Below are positions 36,201 through 51,900 of a DNA stretch of 64,000 bases, piece by piece. The notes beneath the pieces were generated by a model, which saw only the letters and a list, made by a program, of their open reading frames with translations, did no database searches and was not told where the DNA came from. Source of the DNA: Varroa destructor (Eukaryota; Arthropoda; Arachnida; Mesostigmata; Varroidae). A program made the translations under genes and the position numbers. The stretch is taken from contig NW_019211454.1 in the NCBI RefSeq assembly GCF_002443255.2, positions 29,527,565-29,591,564 of the forward strand, written 5' to 3'. Position 1 is the stretch's first letter. The number at the start of each line of letters is the position of its first letter.

Positions 36201-39200
36201 AGAAAGATAGCAATATATTTGTCACTGTATCCGGTGTGAATATCATTGTTTCGTACTGTCAAATGTATTTGCAGCTTTTCCTTCAAATATACAGTAATAA
36301 AATCAACTATATATTTATAGACAAGGCTGGGAAGCCAGCCTTAAACTAGAAGACGTAAAATTGGTTCCCGCTTGTTAAAGCCTCATTTTGAATTTTTTTT
36401 TGTCCTCAACTACTACATTCAAAGGCTATATATCATTTTTGGCACATAGGCCTATATATTGCCTGTATATATATAGGCCTGTTTATTCTGTTTGTCTATA
36501 GAGCAAAATTCATAGTACTTAAATCAGTACGAAGCGAGAAGACCTAATTGTAGATGGATTATTATTGGTTCTGAAGGCTTCAAAGGAACTAAAGATAGGT
36601 AGATAAATCCAGTTTTCAGAGCTAACTAACTCTCACTTGATCCGTAGGCGATATGTGCATTTATGGGTTATCGGTTTTACAACACCGATGTTCACCCAAA
36701 TATGCTGCAGATCAAAAATTTTTTTCAAGCTGTTGCTGATGATTCCAAAGCTGCCTAATATCTGCGCAATTATGCACAATGTATCCTTAATAACAAGTGT
36801 AAATCTAAAAGTATTTAGTTAAGAAACGAACAAATGATACATCTGGCAGATACAACGTTAGCAGGGGAAATATCAGTTCTAAGTCATTAATCCCTCGACA
36901 GAGTCTTGTTGATCGATGAGTACGCAAGGCAATCTTAAGTCGCAGGTTGATAATTGAACGTTGCCCCATTCGTTTGGTGATATCTGCAAGCTTCACCGAA
37001 AGCTGTAGCGGTCCGTGTGCTGCGGGGAGACTGTCCAGCGGTGTCGATAGCAGGATAAAAATATCATGGTCGTGGTTTTTGCTGTCCCTCCTTTTCCACT
37101 AGATTTCTAGTGAAACGATTGTTTTTTATTTGTAGGAAATAACGAGACAGGTAGTCATTTTTATGCAGAAATCGAAATAGTCATAATTTGGTCGTATTAT
37201 AAGACTTGCTAAAAGGCTGAAATGGAATGAAATGTTCCATCATGTAGAACGAGGTCGTTAGAGACGTGCCTATTATCACGTATGGTGCGCCGAAATTTTC
37301 AGATCTGAGCCATCTACTGAGTGTTATTTCAGCGGATCTATTGATTCCAATGAAGCGTATGCCCTTTAGTGAAACGTAGACTCCAGACGGTGATCGCCAT
37401 CATAACATACGAGTAAATATGAAAGGTGTTTGCAAGGCTCCTCGTAGCGGAAGCAACGGTAAGTTAATGGAGGAGACCTGTGACGCGAACAGCTTTGACT
37501 AATATTTGAACCGAGGACGACGACATCAGTGGAGCACGATGTCGGCAGACATAATAATGCCTATGATGATGGTTAAGGGAACCTGGCTATGTTCCTAATA
37601 ATGAACAATGCTGTCCGTCCCGTAGTGGTAGATAAGCTTTAAAAATAAGTTAAAAAGAGCTTTTTAAAATATATTCAGTTAGTGGTTAAAGTCAGTACGA
37701 AGAGATAAAAGGCGGTGATCGCTGACGTTTTTCTAGCAATCAGCACTGTTTTTCCGAAATGTTGTTTTAATGACCCTAAATACATAGCTTTCTTCTTGCC
37801 AAATATAGATGTTGTATTGATTTCAGTTTAAAAAAAAACTAAATTATATATCGAAAAGTAGTAAAGGAACGAGAAACAATTTTGATTACTAATCTGTTTT
37901 TTTTCCCAATATCCAAAACCCAAAACCCGCTAGAAACCGTCATATTTCCCAAAATTTTGAGAAAAAAGATTTTCCAGTACTACAAAACACATCTAAGTTT
38001 CCTGTTAGATTTTTCAGTCCTCTCGTTTCGAAGATGAGTACATGTTATCTTGTTTTGCTTATGCTATGTAAACTAAAAAAAAAATTAATTGAAAAAAAAA
38101 GGTAAAACTGACACGTTTTTACACGCGTTGTTAGATAGAGCTTTCGTTAGCTATGTAAAATCCATCTAATGTCACTTAACGGCATCGCAACACAAATAAC
38201 GTATGGCGGTCGAAAGTTCCCAGTCTCGGATATCCTTTCTATGGTGAAAACGCTCGCGTAGAGAGCTCAAAAACGGTAGAATCGAACTCCACTAGTGGGA
38301 TTCGTTCTAAACATGCCCGCAGATTATATCGCTTTTTCCGTTTTTTTTTTTAATGGAACCGAACTCAGCTCTATAAACGCCTTTTAGTTTAATTATATTT
38401 GTAGCTGTGCTTTCAAAAGAATCAAATTCTGCTCATCGTAACCAAATTCAAACGGATTACGCCTCACAAAATTTTTTAAAGAATATTTTACTCGTACATT
38501 GCTTTACTAATCAAAAAACAATTTAGGCTCAATTTAAACAAGCATACTATCGGTGTGGTAGCTACTACGGTTGTTTGCTATAAACAGAAATAAAACTGAG
38601 CTCTTTGATTATGTCCGTCTTGTTCATCAAGTCCGAAACAAGGTTTGTACGTTTGACCCAACAGGACCTTCGAGCACGCTCAGTTCTTAATAAGCAGACG
38701 AAGTAGGCTGCAATAAATCGGGCGAGGAAGTTGCATCTAACGTCGCAACGTATATTAATATACATATGTACATATATGAGGAAATGGAAGTATGTATGTC
38801 AGGGCGAGTAGGGGCTATACGAAGTCTATGACACTGGATGCCATCTGCTCTGATTTGATAGGGAATTGTAAAGATCTACGTAGCCTCAGAGTACAACTCA
38901 GTATAGTAGGAATATGCTAGCTAAAACAAAGGCACGGTATATTAGCACATGGTATGTTACATATCGCTGTCCCGTATTTTTTAACTACTTCGTGGACCTA
39001 CAAACAAGTACCTTTGATGATGAAAATAATTATTATGAATGAAAATTCACTAATGATAATTAATTATGACAGAATCACGCTTCAGTGCCGTTAATTCGTT
39101 TTAGAGAACGATACGGACGTTTGTTATTATTGCTCCGGCCTTCTCAAAGCAAAACGTAATCTGTCGGTCTGCCAACGCCTCAGTGACTTCGAACATAAAT

Positions 39201-42200
39201 TGACAGTGTACTTCAGAGCCTCAAGTGTACCTATCTACATCGTCATTTCTAACCCATAACCTCAGCCTTTTCTGCAGCATTTAGTGTTATTGAATAACTA
39301 ATTTTGCGTGAAATCAATAGTACTCATAAGACTTCACCTTGTGGACGTATACCGGCTCAAGAATGAAGGAATCTTTGAATCACGTAATAAAAGAGTCTTT
39401 GGCTGAATATACCTGAATATACTATTTTTTTGTCTTTCATACCACTAGTTGTTACCAATGTGAGTACTGAGGTTTTTTTTTATAACTAACAATTCAGTCC
39501 AACAGCGTTATTTCCGCTTTACTCTACCATGTCCGTATAAGCTCTTCCGCGTCCTCGTTGTAGGTTAGAATCGTGAGAAAATTTAAGTTTATAACAATAC
39601 AAATACGTATCATACGTACACCATCCACTCAAGCGTCCCGTAACGTATAAAGTTTTACACGATGTCTAGGTATGTTCTTAAATATCCACTACCAGAATGA
39701 CTCGCAACAAGATTCTCGTAGGTGGAAAACAATGTGCACGCTTTGAGGTTAAATAAGTTAACTAGCTTTCCTTGCGTGCTCCATAAAGAAACATTGTAAC
39801 GGACAAAGGTGGGAAAAAATACAACGTGTACACATGGTTATTTTGATAAAGAAATTCAGAATCGTTCACATAAGCTTGAGTAGAATATACGCATAAGATA
39901 CGCATTAGATAACATTAAGGCTAAATATGATATTGATAAGGAAGTAAGATTTAATAAAAAAAAAAAAGGCCAACGATTCTAATGGTTATTATCAATAAAA
40001 CATTACCAAACCGATACAATATTTCTCGTGTTTTAATTAGCATTTCAAACACCAGTATATCCTAAGAAACACTTTTTTTTTTGCCGCCGATAGTGTAGCG
40101 CAAACAAACTTGTGGGGTAGGCGTAAAAGGTCCACGGTTGACCAGACATGTATGCAGGTGACGCGTCCAGATTTAGGCTAGAACGAGCACTTGTGAAAAA
40201 ATGCGTTGGATCGTGTGCGTTTCCCGAAAGCATTTAGCCCGCATATCGTCAACGTTTTGTTCGAAAGGAGACATTCATAGGAGGATTTTCTCGCTGCTTC
40301 GACTCTGCGCTGGAGGACTTCTCGCTGCGAGGAGTATGCTGCCATGAAGACAATTCGTACCGAGCAGTAATAGAGACAAAGCAATTCGTGTACCTCAACA
40401 AAGTGAACGGCACTGATTTGTCTAACCCTTGCTTGTTTGTGTTAGTTCAATTTTTACAACTAGTCGCGTCTTATTAATCTCTTCCGTACCAGTTCCGGTA
40501 GTGGCTGAGGCGGTAGCGAGGCTGGCATCATAACAAACACGCCTGTCACAAGTCGCATACTTTTCAACATTCCCGCAAAAATTCTTCGTAGACCTTTACA
40601 CAACGACGTATATATCAGCATAGCGAAGATTACGGCTATGACCTACGGCTATGATACTAAAAGGCCAATTTCATATGTGAAAGATTTCTTCTGTAGGAGG
40701 AAAAACGCTGCCATACGTAAACGACCTCGCGAGAAAACATGAAGACTGCGTGCATGCGGCGTAGAACATGCTTACCTCACGGCCCCCGTAGGAGTTCGGA
40801 AATGATGAGGCACTCCAGGGCGAAATTCAGCCAAAGATTGAAAACCTATCCCACATCGTCTCGATACGTCTGTACATTCCAGCAGACTTTTTGTAACTTT
40901 TCTTAGCACTCTTTAGAATTTATTTTGAATGGTTTAAAGATCAGCGATGATTTTAGGTTTCCCGGCGTTCGTATTTGTGGTTCCATATGTAGCACGGCGT
41001 CAACAAACGAGAAGCTCGTTTTTTAGAAGACTCGAACGAAGCTCTAAGCTTGAATTGCCCGCGAGTCTTCTGAAAGATTCGATTGGAAGTGAGTAAAGCC
41101 AAATGGTCAGATAGTTTCTCTAATAGAGTGAACTAGACATCTGCACGAACAAATGATACATAAGGTGGTATTTCAAAAACAAGTGTTACTCTCAAATAAA
41201 TTCTACGAATAAGCTGAAACTCTGAACTACATAGATTTAACAGCATTTTTATAAGCAATACCTGTTTTGTTTATAGGAGTGCTCTCATCCCAGCATCTCA
41301 ATCGCAGTTTCATTTCCTCGAAGTAAGGAATCTTAACTTAATTTCAAGTAAAAGTTTGTTCGTCCATGAAGCATAGTTGACAAAAATAAATTGTAACATA
41401 TATATATATGCATGCCTTCTTCAAATACAATCGGAGTTAAGTTTCGGCCTTCGGATAAATTACAGAATTAGCTGCACCCCCTTACGCTAGCCTAGCTAAT
41501 TTGACCAAGTAGTATAGGCTATGTGTGTATGACCGTCGGCATGAGAATTGACCCTAAGAATACAGCATGACTAACCTAACCCGGTCAGTTTTTCCAGAAG
41601 CACGTCGACGTGTCGCTAAAACGGGAGGGCATCTGCATCGGCCTCTTTTAAGCACCAAAGTGTTGTCTTTCCTCCAGCGGTTTCCGTCCTTTTGTGTTCG
41701 CCTTTAGCGTGCCTTTGTTGTGGACCTGCCCGTTAATGCAATGTCTGTCGTTTCCAGACCTATTACTGCCTATTAGTATGGAACCTAACTTGACCTACCA
41801 CTATTACACTTTGCTCACGTAAGTACAGGTTGTCCCAAATAGATGTATACACAGTCTGAGTGATTATTACTTCAGTTCCTATTTACGTACAATTGGTATT
41901 TAAATTGCAAAGGAATATGTGGTAAAACAAATTTTGGCAGTAATGTCAACGAGTTGACACCATTCCCTATACTGTCAAACAATAAGCATTCAGATTTCCT
42001 ACTTTTTCTACGACACACGGTATGTATTTATAAAGATTCATAAGTTTTTTGATATAAAATTAAATTGAGATTCAATTCAATTTGAATATATGAGTAAGCA
42101 GCTTCTTTTCGAATAATCTCTAACAGGAATAATTCATTAGTAATGAATAACCTCTAGTTTGACTTTCATTAAATGGAACTAATTTTTAGTTATTTCCAAC

Positions 42201-42909
42201 TTACTTTCTACTCAATCGTAGCTGTTTATCTAATTTTTGACTTTATTAACACATCAACACGAAAGGCCGAAATTGTGTCTTGAAGATTATCTATAAAATA
42301 TTCTAAAATAGCATTGATGTTGGTCTTGGTTGTGTCACATATCTATTTTTTATACGAGTGGAGCAAACCCCTTCTAGCACGGGAGAATACACTCCCGTGA
42401 ACTCTCGCGGCCATAACATATGTAATATGATAAAACCTATTTGTCCTTCGCGAAAAAATGAGACTTCACTGCGATTTACTCTGAGCTTCCCAGCGAAGCT
42501 TGCTCGGCAGGCACAATTATAATTAACGTCAAATGCTCCTGTACTTTTCCCCGAAGACCCTTACAATCAGAAGTTCAGCCAAATGCCAGTGTGAGACAGA
42601 TCGAGTCCTCTAGCTCTTCAGCCAATTGACAAACTAAGTTTGGCAATACGACCTTAATTGGAAGGATAAAGCAGTTTCTTTAGGAGGTTTACAAGTTATA
42701 AATCCTGCATAGCTACCTGTCACAAGTAGAGTAAATGGAAAACACGAATATCAGTATAGTCGTAGTTTAGCGGTAGAGCCATCCTTAGTTTCAGAAAATA
42801 GGAGAACGTGTTATATTTGCTAAATACGTTTCCTACAGTGGGTATTCTAAGCTCGCAATAGTTTAGCTATTTGGAAGTTTCAGTTCAGCTGGCTCCAGTA
42901 AATGAAAAA

Positions 42910-42912
<3 letters not shown>
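33231..42912. other. Long intergenic stretch
   Basis: The first few hundred bases may be the 3' end of the LINE relic (fragmentary frames to about 33.7 kb). Beyond that I find no motif-bearing frame on either strand. Present are a 12 bp-arm hairpin at 36448-36480, a direct repeat of TACGGCTATGA (40631-40641 and 40644-40654) and an 8 bp-arm hairpin at 42378-42399. Most is AT-rich with long A and T runs (about 37.8-38.1 kb). Confidence 0.45.
36448..36480. repeat. Perfect hairpin, 12 bp arms, 9 base loop
   Basis: AGGCCTATATAT (36448-36459) and its reverse complement (36469-36480). Confidence 0.9.

Positions 42913-42952
<40 letters not shown>
42913..42952 (+). repeat. (TA)20 microsatellite
   Basis: Longest dinucleotide run in the window, followed by an interrupted TATG tail to 42961. 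Confidence 0.95.
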
Positions 42953-42961
<9 letters not shown>

Positions 42962-45900
42962 GTAAGATGGTTTTGGTAAATCTGGGTTTACCACTATTAA
43001 ATTTGTGTGAAGCGATATTTTCAAGACGTATATTAGTAAGCTGTTATTTCATTTTTTCTAATTTAAAAAAGGTTTGTTTAGGAAATATGCACATGGCTCG
43101 AGAAGCACTCGAGTCAAAGTACGATTTCTTTCGGAGTCTAGTCATTCCCTTACCCATTGTACAATGCGTTACCCTGGTCCTGAGTCACCGGACTTGGGAA
43201 CCATAAATGCGGCAATAACCTATGATTTCGTTTCATTGAGACGAGGATGGCAATTCCGACTCAACCTACAACCTGCATAGCTTGAGAGTATGAGGAAGCG
43301 ATGTGTTCCTCTCATTTCTGGCCTGTTCTGGCCTTGTTCCATTCTTAGTTGAAGTTGAATTCAAAAAATCGTTTGTTACCTAGGATTTTACTTGATTAAT
43401 ATAACGGAAGACACCGTAAGCAGTAGCAAAAGCAGGGAGTACGCTAAAGCTAAATGAGAAAACACACTTCTCCATTACGGATTGCACATTGAGATGATGG
43501 CTGAGCTTATCCTGTTATATATTATGTTAAATATAGAATAGAGTGTTCGCGAATAAGCAAAGCAATTAGCTGAAGAAAAGCTCAACCTCAATCATGAGGA
43601 CCAATTGTAAAAGATTGAAGACTTTAATGCCAGCAGCACGGCAGTTTTACCTTCGAATGTAGCCCTGAACATAGTAATGCAGGCCAAAGGTTGTCTCCGG
43701 CAAGTAAGCAATGACCAGCATAAAATAGCAAATACGAACCGCCATATGGAAACATAGTTGGTTCATAAATGTATTCGAACTTCGGTGTGAGTTCGCATTG
43801 AGATGAGAACAAATATCATCGTACTTGGATAAAGCTGAAATAATTATCGCTTGTGTATTCTTGGCAGTTTCTTTTACACTTGATCTTCATTAACGTACGT
43901 AATCTTTGGCTTTGTGTCGAGATATATAAACATGTTCAAGTTATTCACCATGCTCCATCTAAGTTAAGGTTGGAACCCAGGCTCCGGTTTTTGAAGCTGC
44001 GGATCTGTGAACATCCCGCAGAGGCTCCGTGCGATGAATGCAAAGTTTTGCTTCGAGGATCAACTGAGCTGGTCGCACAGAATTCACAGACAGTCAAGCA
44101 GGGCCTGCCGGCACCTAAAATTACTCGTCTGAATAGGATGTAACGCGATGCACCGAAAAGGGACAAGGAGGCTACTCTTGAATACGTAGCAAGGAATGAA
44201 GATGGGGAGAATGAACTCAGATTCAAAAGCTCAGAGCTGTCTGAATCGTCAACAGCGGCCGCCGTACAGAGTAAACGTGGATGTATCTGACTCGCTTTGC
44301 TGTAGGAGAAGTGATACCAGAAGGCTCAGAACGTCAGCGAATTGTAAGAGACACAAGTGAACAGAACGTAGTACTACCGACGATGTCATGTGTGGTTATG
44401 TAGTCTTATTGAATTTATTGGAAGAGTTTCCCTCGAATTGAAATTCATAGAATATGTTTTAATGGTACCACATTTAATATCGATACGTTTATGAATGAGT
44501 TGTCGTGTCTTCAAACGGAATATTATTTTCTTACTCGCGTCCTGCATCCTTGCCCACTAGGCTTGCTAGCCTTATTGACTATTAGAACGACTACAGTTGT
44601 GCCCTGTGGAGATATTAACAAGTGTAGGGAAATAATTATTAGGTCTTGGTAAAAACGAACTGTGAGGGTTAAATGCGTAAATCGCGAAACAGCACCTAAA
44701 CTACAGTAAGGCTATAACTCAAGATAAAGTATTTATCTCACGTAACTGTTGATGATCGAGAAGGGACTGCTTCCTATTGAAAACAGGACCTGAAACCTAT
44801 GCTCTTTTTCGGATTGATGCCACGCTTTGCTAGAAAAGAACCGCTGTATATAAACTCACAAAAGCAACGTTGATATTGAAATAGGATTAAAAAAAAACCC
44901 GCTTCGTTCAGAAGGGAAATGGTTAATTATGTTGCTTTAAAAACCCTTAACCCTTATGCATCATAACTTTCCATTTGCTTGATGTGTATCTGCTATGCTT
45001 CTGCCTTGGAAGGCCTTTAAAAATAAGGAACGACCGCTGAGCTTGATATTGTCAATGAAGGCAGCAGTGCGTTCATATGGGGATGCTCGATGTGGCATAT
45101 GGTAGGTCTGCTCAGACCTTACAGTTACACTCATCCCCTTGCCGATAGTTTTTCTTCTTCGTAGGTACTTCGAGGTGAAGATCCTGCGATCACAGTGATA
45201 GTAGCTGCAGACGTGGCAAGAACGCAAGCAACGCTTGGTATTAGCTATCTTCGAAAGCAAGTACAATCCCAGTTGAAGGAGTCGTTTTGCTTGCCCAGCC
45301 ATCGTGCAATAAATGTCTTACACCTAAACCTTTGATAAAAGGAAATCTTGTCACATAAATTACGAATTATATAAATCAGTCGATAAATCTTTTATGACTA
45401 AGATTTTCATAGGCCTGTTTATGAACGGACTTCATTCCATTGCAGCGATTACCTGAGCCTTGAATTATGACAGAATAACGTTTAATATCATTAACTTGAG
45501 ATCGTGCCAGTGAACGCTAGCATTACGCTAGGGCTACCGTGTTATTAGCTAATCTGATTTTCAACGGGGAATATGAATCGACAGCCGATGAAACTTGTAT
45601 AGTACGCATGTCCTTTGCTTTACCTCGTTGCTATTCCTCGTAACTACGAGTTCTAACTCTAAATTTAGGTCAGAAAACGAACGTTGAATAATTTTAGCTA
45701 CAAAAGAGTAGCCACGCCCAACGAGTGTTACGACAATTATACGTAAAGTTAGCGTGAAACTGGATGTTACGGAAGCGGATTTGAACAAACTTTTTCGACA
45801 CATTCGTTTATTGAATTTTAAAAAGTACCAAAAAATAATTCAGCTCTTCGCTCATATAGTGAGAAGACACTCTATCCGCAAATTAATGTAATAAATGAAA

Positions 45901-48900
45901 TTAAATAAATAAATAAATAAAAATAAAACAAATAGTCAAAAGGCAAACTATGGTCTTTCTCTCAATGGCTGCAAAAAAGACTGGTTCGACAAAAAGCATA
46001 ATATTTAGCTGCGTGAGACGAGCATGTAGCTCACGAGCTGTGAGAGATGAAAAAATATTATCGAGATAAACTGGCTTTTCGAAAAGGTTCATAACCAAAT
46101 TCCCTATTGCAAATTTATGTCCCAGAACAGATACATATAGTCCAGGGAACGGTGAGGGTAGTTCATTTAAGTGCTTCGTAAGCAAGTATCTGCGTGCATC
46201 TATCTCTCTTTATAAGGATCAATTTCTAGAAACAACGGGAAGCCTTTTGGATAAAACCTCGTTTTCATCTCACAAGGGCCTGTGCAGCTGATGGACAAGA
46301 GATGTCGCTCCCCATGGAAATAATCAATCCTTCAGATGGTGCCATAGATTATAATTTACACATCAAGCTTAGAAGAAACATGTAGGCTCAACGCGCAATG
46401 AGGTTTTCCACGATACGAATGAACTCTAACGAACGAGCGAGCTTCCTGCATCCGACTGTAAATAGCCTGCAGCGCCCACTCGAAATAAAGCATTGTGCTG
46501 ACTATGGGGAGGTGTTATCTAGATCGCAGATGAATGGCGTTTGCATGAAGCGTTGCAATGAAGCGATCTACCTTGTTGCGGACCTGTACGTGCACACCCG
46601 TGACTTACATACTGCAAATTCTATTCGTTCTACAGATAACTTAATATAGCGTCTGTGTTCGCTCGGTATACAACGTAGAGGGCATAGTTCGGGAAATGTA
46701 CCGTAATGTATATGATATTGAGTGATGCTGATAGATCACGTTACATTAGTGGCCTCGTCGAGCCAGCGGCGTCATTACGGTTGTGTCATCGCGAGAAGAC
46801 TACAACGAAACGTAGGTCTTTCTCTGCGTACATAGTTACAGAACATGGCTAATTTTCGAGAACGTAAGGAACATAGCTCGACCAGTGCTAGACAAAATTT
46901 AGTTTAGCAACCCGCCTTTACCATAATAATGTGCATTAACCCTTTCCTTACCCCAATGCTTCGTGGGCCCCATTTTTGACAGTATAAAAGTTTTATACTA
47001 CTACAACTCAGTATTGGCGTACATGAGAAACGTTATAAATGATATTACTGTTGTTGGCTTCCCATTCGCCGGTAATATCCAAAGCACTCAGATACTCGTA
47101 TCAGTACTAACGATCGTTAAACGCAAGATCAATTACGTTGTTAAGCAATTAAGCAGGGGCAACTCAGTATCGTCTTTATTCTTTTAGGGGTCTAACTCAC
47201 TAAGAGCAGGCAGGAATCTCTGCTGGTCTTGCAATTAAGCTAGGCAGCACTTACCTCGAGCTGTCAAATAAATGAAACGATTTAAACAATTTTAAATTTA
47301 AAAAATAAGCTTCCTCTATTCGATTAGTAATTCTGGTGACTTCCCGGTTTATCTTTCCTTTCCATACTTGTGCAGATTCATTAATGCCTTCAAAGTTCTA
47401 TGGTGATTTTTTTCTCCGTACCACTGTTCCGACAGCGAAGCACTCGCCATATGGGCATAATGATTATGATAGGGGCCTGCCAATGGGGCGCCGTGGGATA
47501 GTGAGCTAGACTGTAATTTCGTGTCCCGAAGAACGGTTTCGCACTTACTGTTGTATACGATAAATGCGAGTTGGATGCTACAAGGAGCGAAATTAATAGA
47601 AACGTCGCGGGAATCTTTCATCCTCATCGGTAATTCCTATTGTTAGTATGCTATTTTTTAGTATCGTACTTTTGCGTTTGTATCGGTTTTGAATCCATCT
47701 TGTTAAAATGTATCAGTTCATTTCCGGTTACGTGGTATCTCACAAAAATAATACATCATGCCCCGCTGAATAATATTGAATCTCTGTTCAATCCGATGCG
47801 TACAAACAAATGGTTGCTTGCCATGAGAGGCAAACGGTTCTAACTTAAGACAACTACGCACCTACTTGTACGAATTTGCTAAATCTAGAAATAACAAGCT
47901 TGTACGAATATTGGATCGAACCTAACAGAGGCAGAGAAACAAGTATGAAGCAGAGAGAGCTTCGAGGAGCGTTAAGCCCAGCTTTGGACAATACCTCGCT
48001 GTTGTGTAACGTGTATCAAGTGAAGAAGCGCAAGATGTAACGACAGCGAGTAAGTTTGGCTGCAAACGTGGACACGGTGCTAGCTTTGTGCGATCCTGCT
48101 AAAAGGAAAACGCATAGCAAGGCAAAATTTGAATTTATCTTTTCCCAAACATTTATCGCCTTTTCCATTCTACACCACACAATGCGTCTGACATCCCATC
48201 TCCACCCCACCCAATCCAGCCACTCGGCTCCCACATAGCAGCACTGCACAGCATACCCCTAATCTAGCTCATGCTCTTCTGCTTCCTTTGAGCGGCCGTA
48301 TATCCTTTTTCAAAGAAAAAATCCTTCCTCACTCCAAAATCCTAGAATCGTTCTGCTACACGCACTCAAATAGAGAACGCTCTAACTTCTCAGGGTTTGT
48401 TCCGGCGCTTGGCCTCTTTTCTTCTTTCTCGGCAGACCAAAATAACTGTTTTAGCTGAGGGTTTAAGAGGATCGGGGTATCGCAAAATAATGGGATCAAG
48501 GGGTAAGGCACTCCTTTAGTGACAGCGGCAGCGTCTTGGCAAGTGCAAACAAGGCGAACAACGTTATGCTGGAACACGAGTGTATGAGAATGTAGGCCGG
48601 GTCATGGACGACAGTTGTTTGGTAGAGGGCTTGAGAAGCTCGGCATCTGTCTTCATTTCACTGGAGTCTGTCTACACTTTGCCTTTCCTTCAGCCATTTC
48701 GTCGTCTCCCAGCGCCTCCTGTTCTAAGTCGGGACAAAAACCAGATCCGTTGAATTTTGACTCGATAAGGAGGTCATGAGTCGAATACGTCACTCTTACT
48801 AGCTTCGAACAACTTCTCTTTTCGCTTGCTCAGTCGGATTTTAAGCCTGGTTACCCTGGCCGACAAGAAGGATGAGCGGACGAGGTGTCCACTGCCCCCC

Positions 48901-51900
48901 GCAAGTGTGGTTAAACATATTCTTAAATAAAATGTTCCGCCTTCGTACGTGAAAGCGATAAGCAACGGAATCATCTCCGTTCCGTCCATTGCCAGCGCCA
49001 ATTGCTATACCGTTGATAATGCGTTCTCAAACCTTACCTGAACGTATATGCGCAACGAAACAAGTACAATGAAACCCTTTTTGTCGTGACGATACTAAAT
49101 AGATGTTTTGCATTTTACGCCCGGTACTGGCGTTGCTTGAGAAACCTAAACGATACTACAGGTTTTCCTGCCCTGGTGCGTACGCACTGGACACACGAGG
49201 CCTGCAGACAGATAAAGAGGAAATTAATAGTGTTTTAGATGTTATTTTATATTTTACGTAATATTGATTTAAAATAGCCTTGACATTAACCAAACGAGAC
49301 CGTAACGTTATAAACCATAACGAGCCGTTGTTTTGCAAAAGATACTTCATCGTGATCTCATTGTGAGCGTCTTCATTGAGCGTAACTGTATATAGTCGGG
49401 AAATAGTGCTGTATCTTCCCGTCGTTACGTTAGGAATATGGAAAGTATCGATAAGCCTAAACAGAGTCTGTATGAAAGACCAAAGGGGATACATCTTTAT
49501 CTTGTTTGACATTTCTCCTTACAGATATCAGGATCAATTGTTACGCTGTATAGTATCGTTTCTCCTCACTTGTCCGTAATGTGACCACTCGAATGCTAGA
49601 AAAAAACCTAACCTATAAGCATTTTGCTTTTCTGGGCGTTTGTCTAATACTGATTTATTATGAAATCACATTACTAGATATGACCAGAAAATTTGTTAAG
49701 TCTCCTTCATATGGATGCAGGAATAACGCACCAAATTATTTGGTGTGGCAATAACAGTATGCAAGTACTAAACGCTACATAATAAACCACAAGAAAGAAT
49801 GAAAGGGCAATTCAAATTTAATTTTAAGCTATTAAATTATTGGTAAGGTAATAAGGTAAATATAGAATTTGAAGGTAGCGTTGAGTGGCATGCATGCATG
49901 CTCGTTCATCGCATACTTTAATCAAGAGGGCAAACAATGTGCGATGCTGCAACAGTCAAACCATAGGGACTGATCTTTATATAGACGGAAATGCCTCCTT
50001 TAATGCCATATCTTTTATTCAGCTATCAAGGCCAGCGTGCTTCGAAGGCTTTTGGTTATTTTTACTACAGCGTCTTACTTACTATCGATTAAGCCTGTTT
50101 TTGGCCCGGTATTTTTCTAATCAGCGCAGTTGTGCAGGAGCTCACCTGGCTGAATCACTTAGCGCATGACTACCGTACTTACCAGGTTTCCTACTCAGAC
50201 TCACACCCACCAAGCGGGGTTCTCTAGAGGCTATTTCATTTGGCACCGACCTGGGATGGCGCACTCACACTATTTATCCATATATTGATGATGATGTTAC
50301 TGGTAAAATCCAGATATTGCTTGATCCCAACATGTTATATTATACATATATGATTGAAATGATAGGAAGGCCGTTTTCAGGCACATGAGAAACGGACGAG
50401 TATACAGCTTTCGTTTAACACTACGAAGCCCACAAATACGAATAGCAAATAGGTAATGGAGTAATTACTGTGTGTGGTGCGGACCGGTCTTGGCTTATGG
50501 GGCATGAAAAAATGCCATTATGTATGTAACTGATCAGGCAGAAGTTCAGATATTGGAATAGTATTTGTGTTAAATACTTAAGCTTTTAAAGCTACAATTG
50601 TTCCTCAGTGAGAAAATCTTCTAAAACTTTTGCGGATTAATTCTAAGTGACTACGCCAAGAACAAGACCATCTAGCTTTGATCGTCTTAAAATGAATTAC
50701 GTTTAGTATGACTCTTCATCCATATTTTAATTGTTCACTGATGTACTTCAAAGTGACGCCATATGTATTCCAAACACTCTGCTCGTTTTCAGTAAGTGGC
50801 AACTACATAAACACGGCTGCTTTTACTTCTTGGCAAGATTTATGTTTACTAATCCAAATAAAATTTCGACAATATTGTATGTGCTCATTTCTAATAAAAA
50901 CACGGACGAACTAGAGTAGCGTGTAGGGCGTCGCAACTTAATTTCGACAAAAAGTAAGGTGACCTTCAGAATGACCGATCAAAATTGAGAATTTTTTGTA
51001 GATCAATTTTTTATACTCTCCATAATTGTGTATAAGCTAACACATATTTTAACTAAACTTTGTGTTATTCATGAGGATCATGTTTATTCAATATACCCAC
51101 TACCCACTGTGATTATAGCCCCAGCTCGAGACCCCTACTTCTAGCTAGTCATTTTCGTAGTGTTGACTCTTTATTACGCAACTAAATTTTTGAGAGAGAA
51201 AATTCAAAATTTGAAAAAAAGCGCAAAAAGTATTGAAAAGGCTAGTCAGCTAGAACTTATCTGTACAGTCCTCTGTGTCTGGAGTTCTACACCTTCAAAC
51301 CTAGACCACAACGTGTCCCTAAAATTAGCAGGCAAATACGTTACCCGTTGAGCTTCCATGAGAACTGTGCGGTCCTATTAGGGATCAATACTCTTCTAGC
51401 TAAAACGGCCATTAGTTTCTACATCAAAAACTAAAATGTATCACAAATGCTCTTAAGCCGTGTTGGTCAATTTGCAAGTCTTTTAAATCTAAAGCCTACT
51501 GAGGATCTTCGATTTACTTAGGAGATTTAGCCTTGGATTTCTTCGAAAACGCATAAAAAGTGGTAATAACGTAGATTATCGATTTAAAGTGAAAAAAGAA
51601 ATGTTGGAATTTTCTAGCGCAAAACTGGATAGTAACCCCCCAAAAAAATAACGCACTGTTGTTTGTCATAACGAACTTGTTGTTGTTACTTTCTTTTGAT
51701 ACAAAGAATCGCAGATGAATGCACACCTGCTACGTCATACAGCAAACATGTTTGTTCGAATTCAAATTTTCTACACTGCATTTAATGAAGTCCAGAGTAA
51801 ATTGAAACACTTGATGTTTTAATTTTGTTTGTCAGTAAAAACAATGAATAAAGCCAAGTGCTTCTGCTTTGATCAGGGCTGAAGCTTTTCAGCATCGAAA

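Noticed and set aside
42760..42800. tRNA-like A-box (TAGTTTAGCGGTAGAGC)
   Set aside because: No matching B-box (GGTTCGANNCC) at the right distance and no cloverleaf arms.
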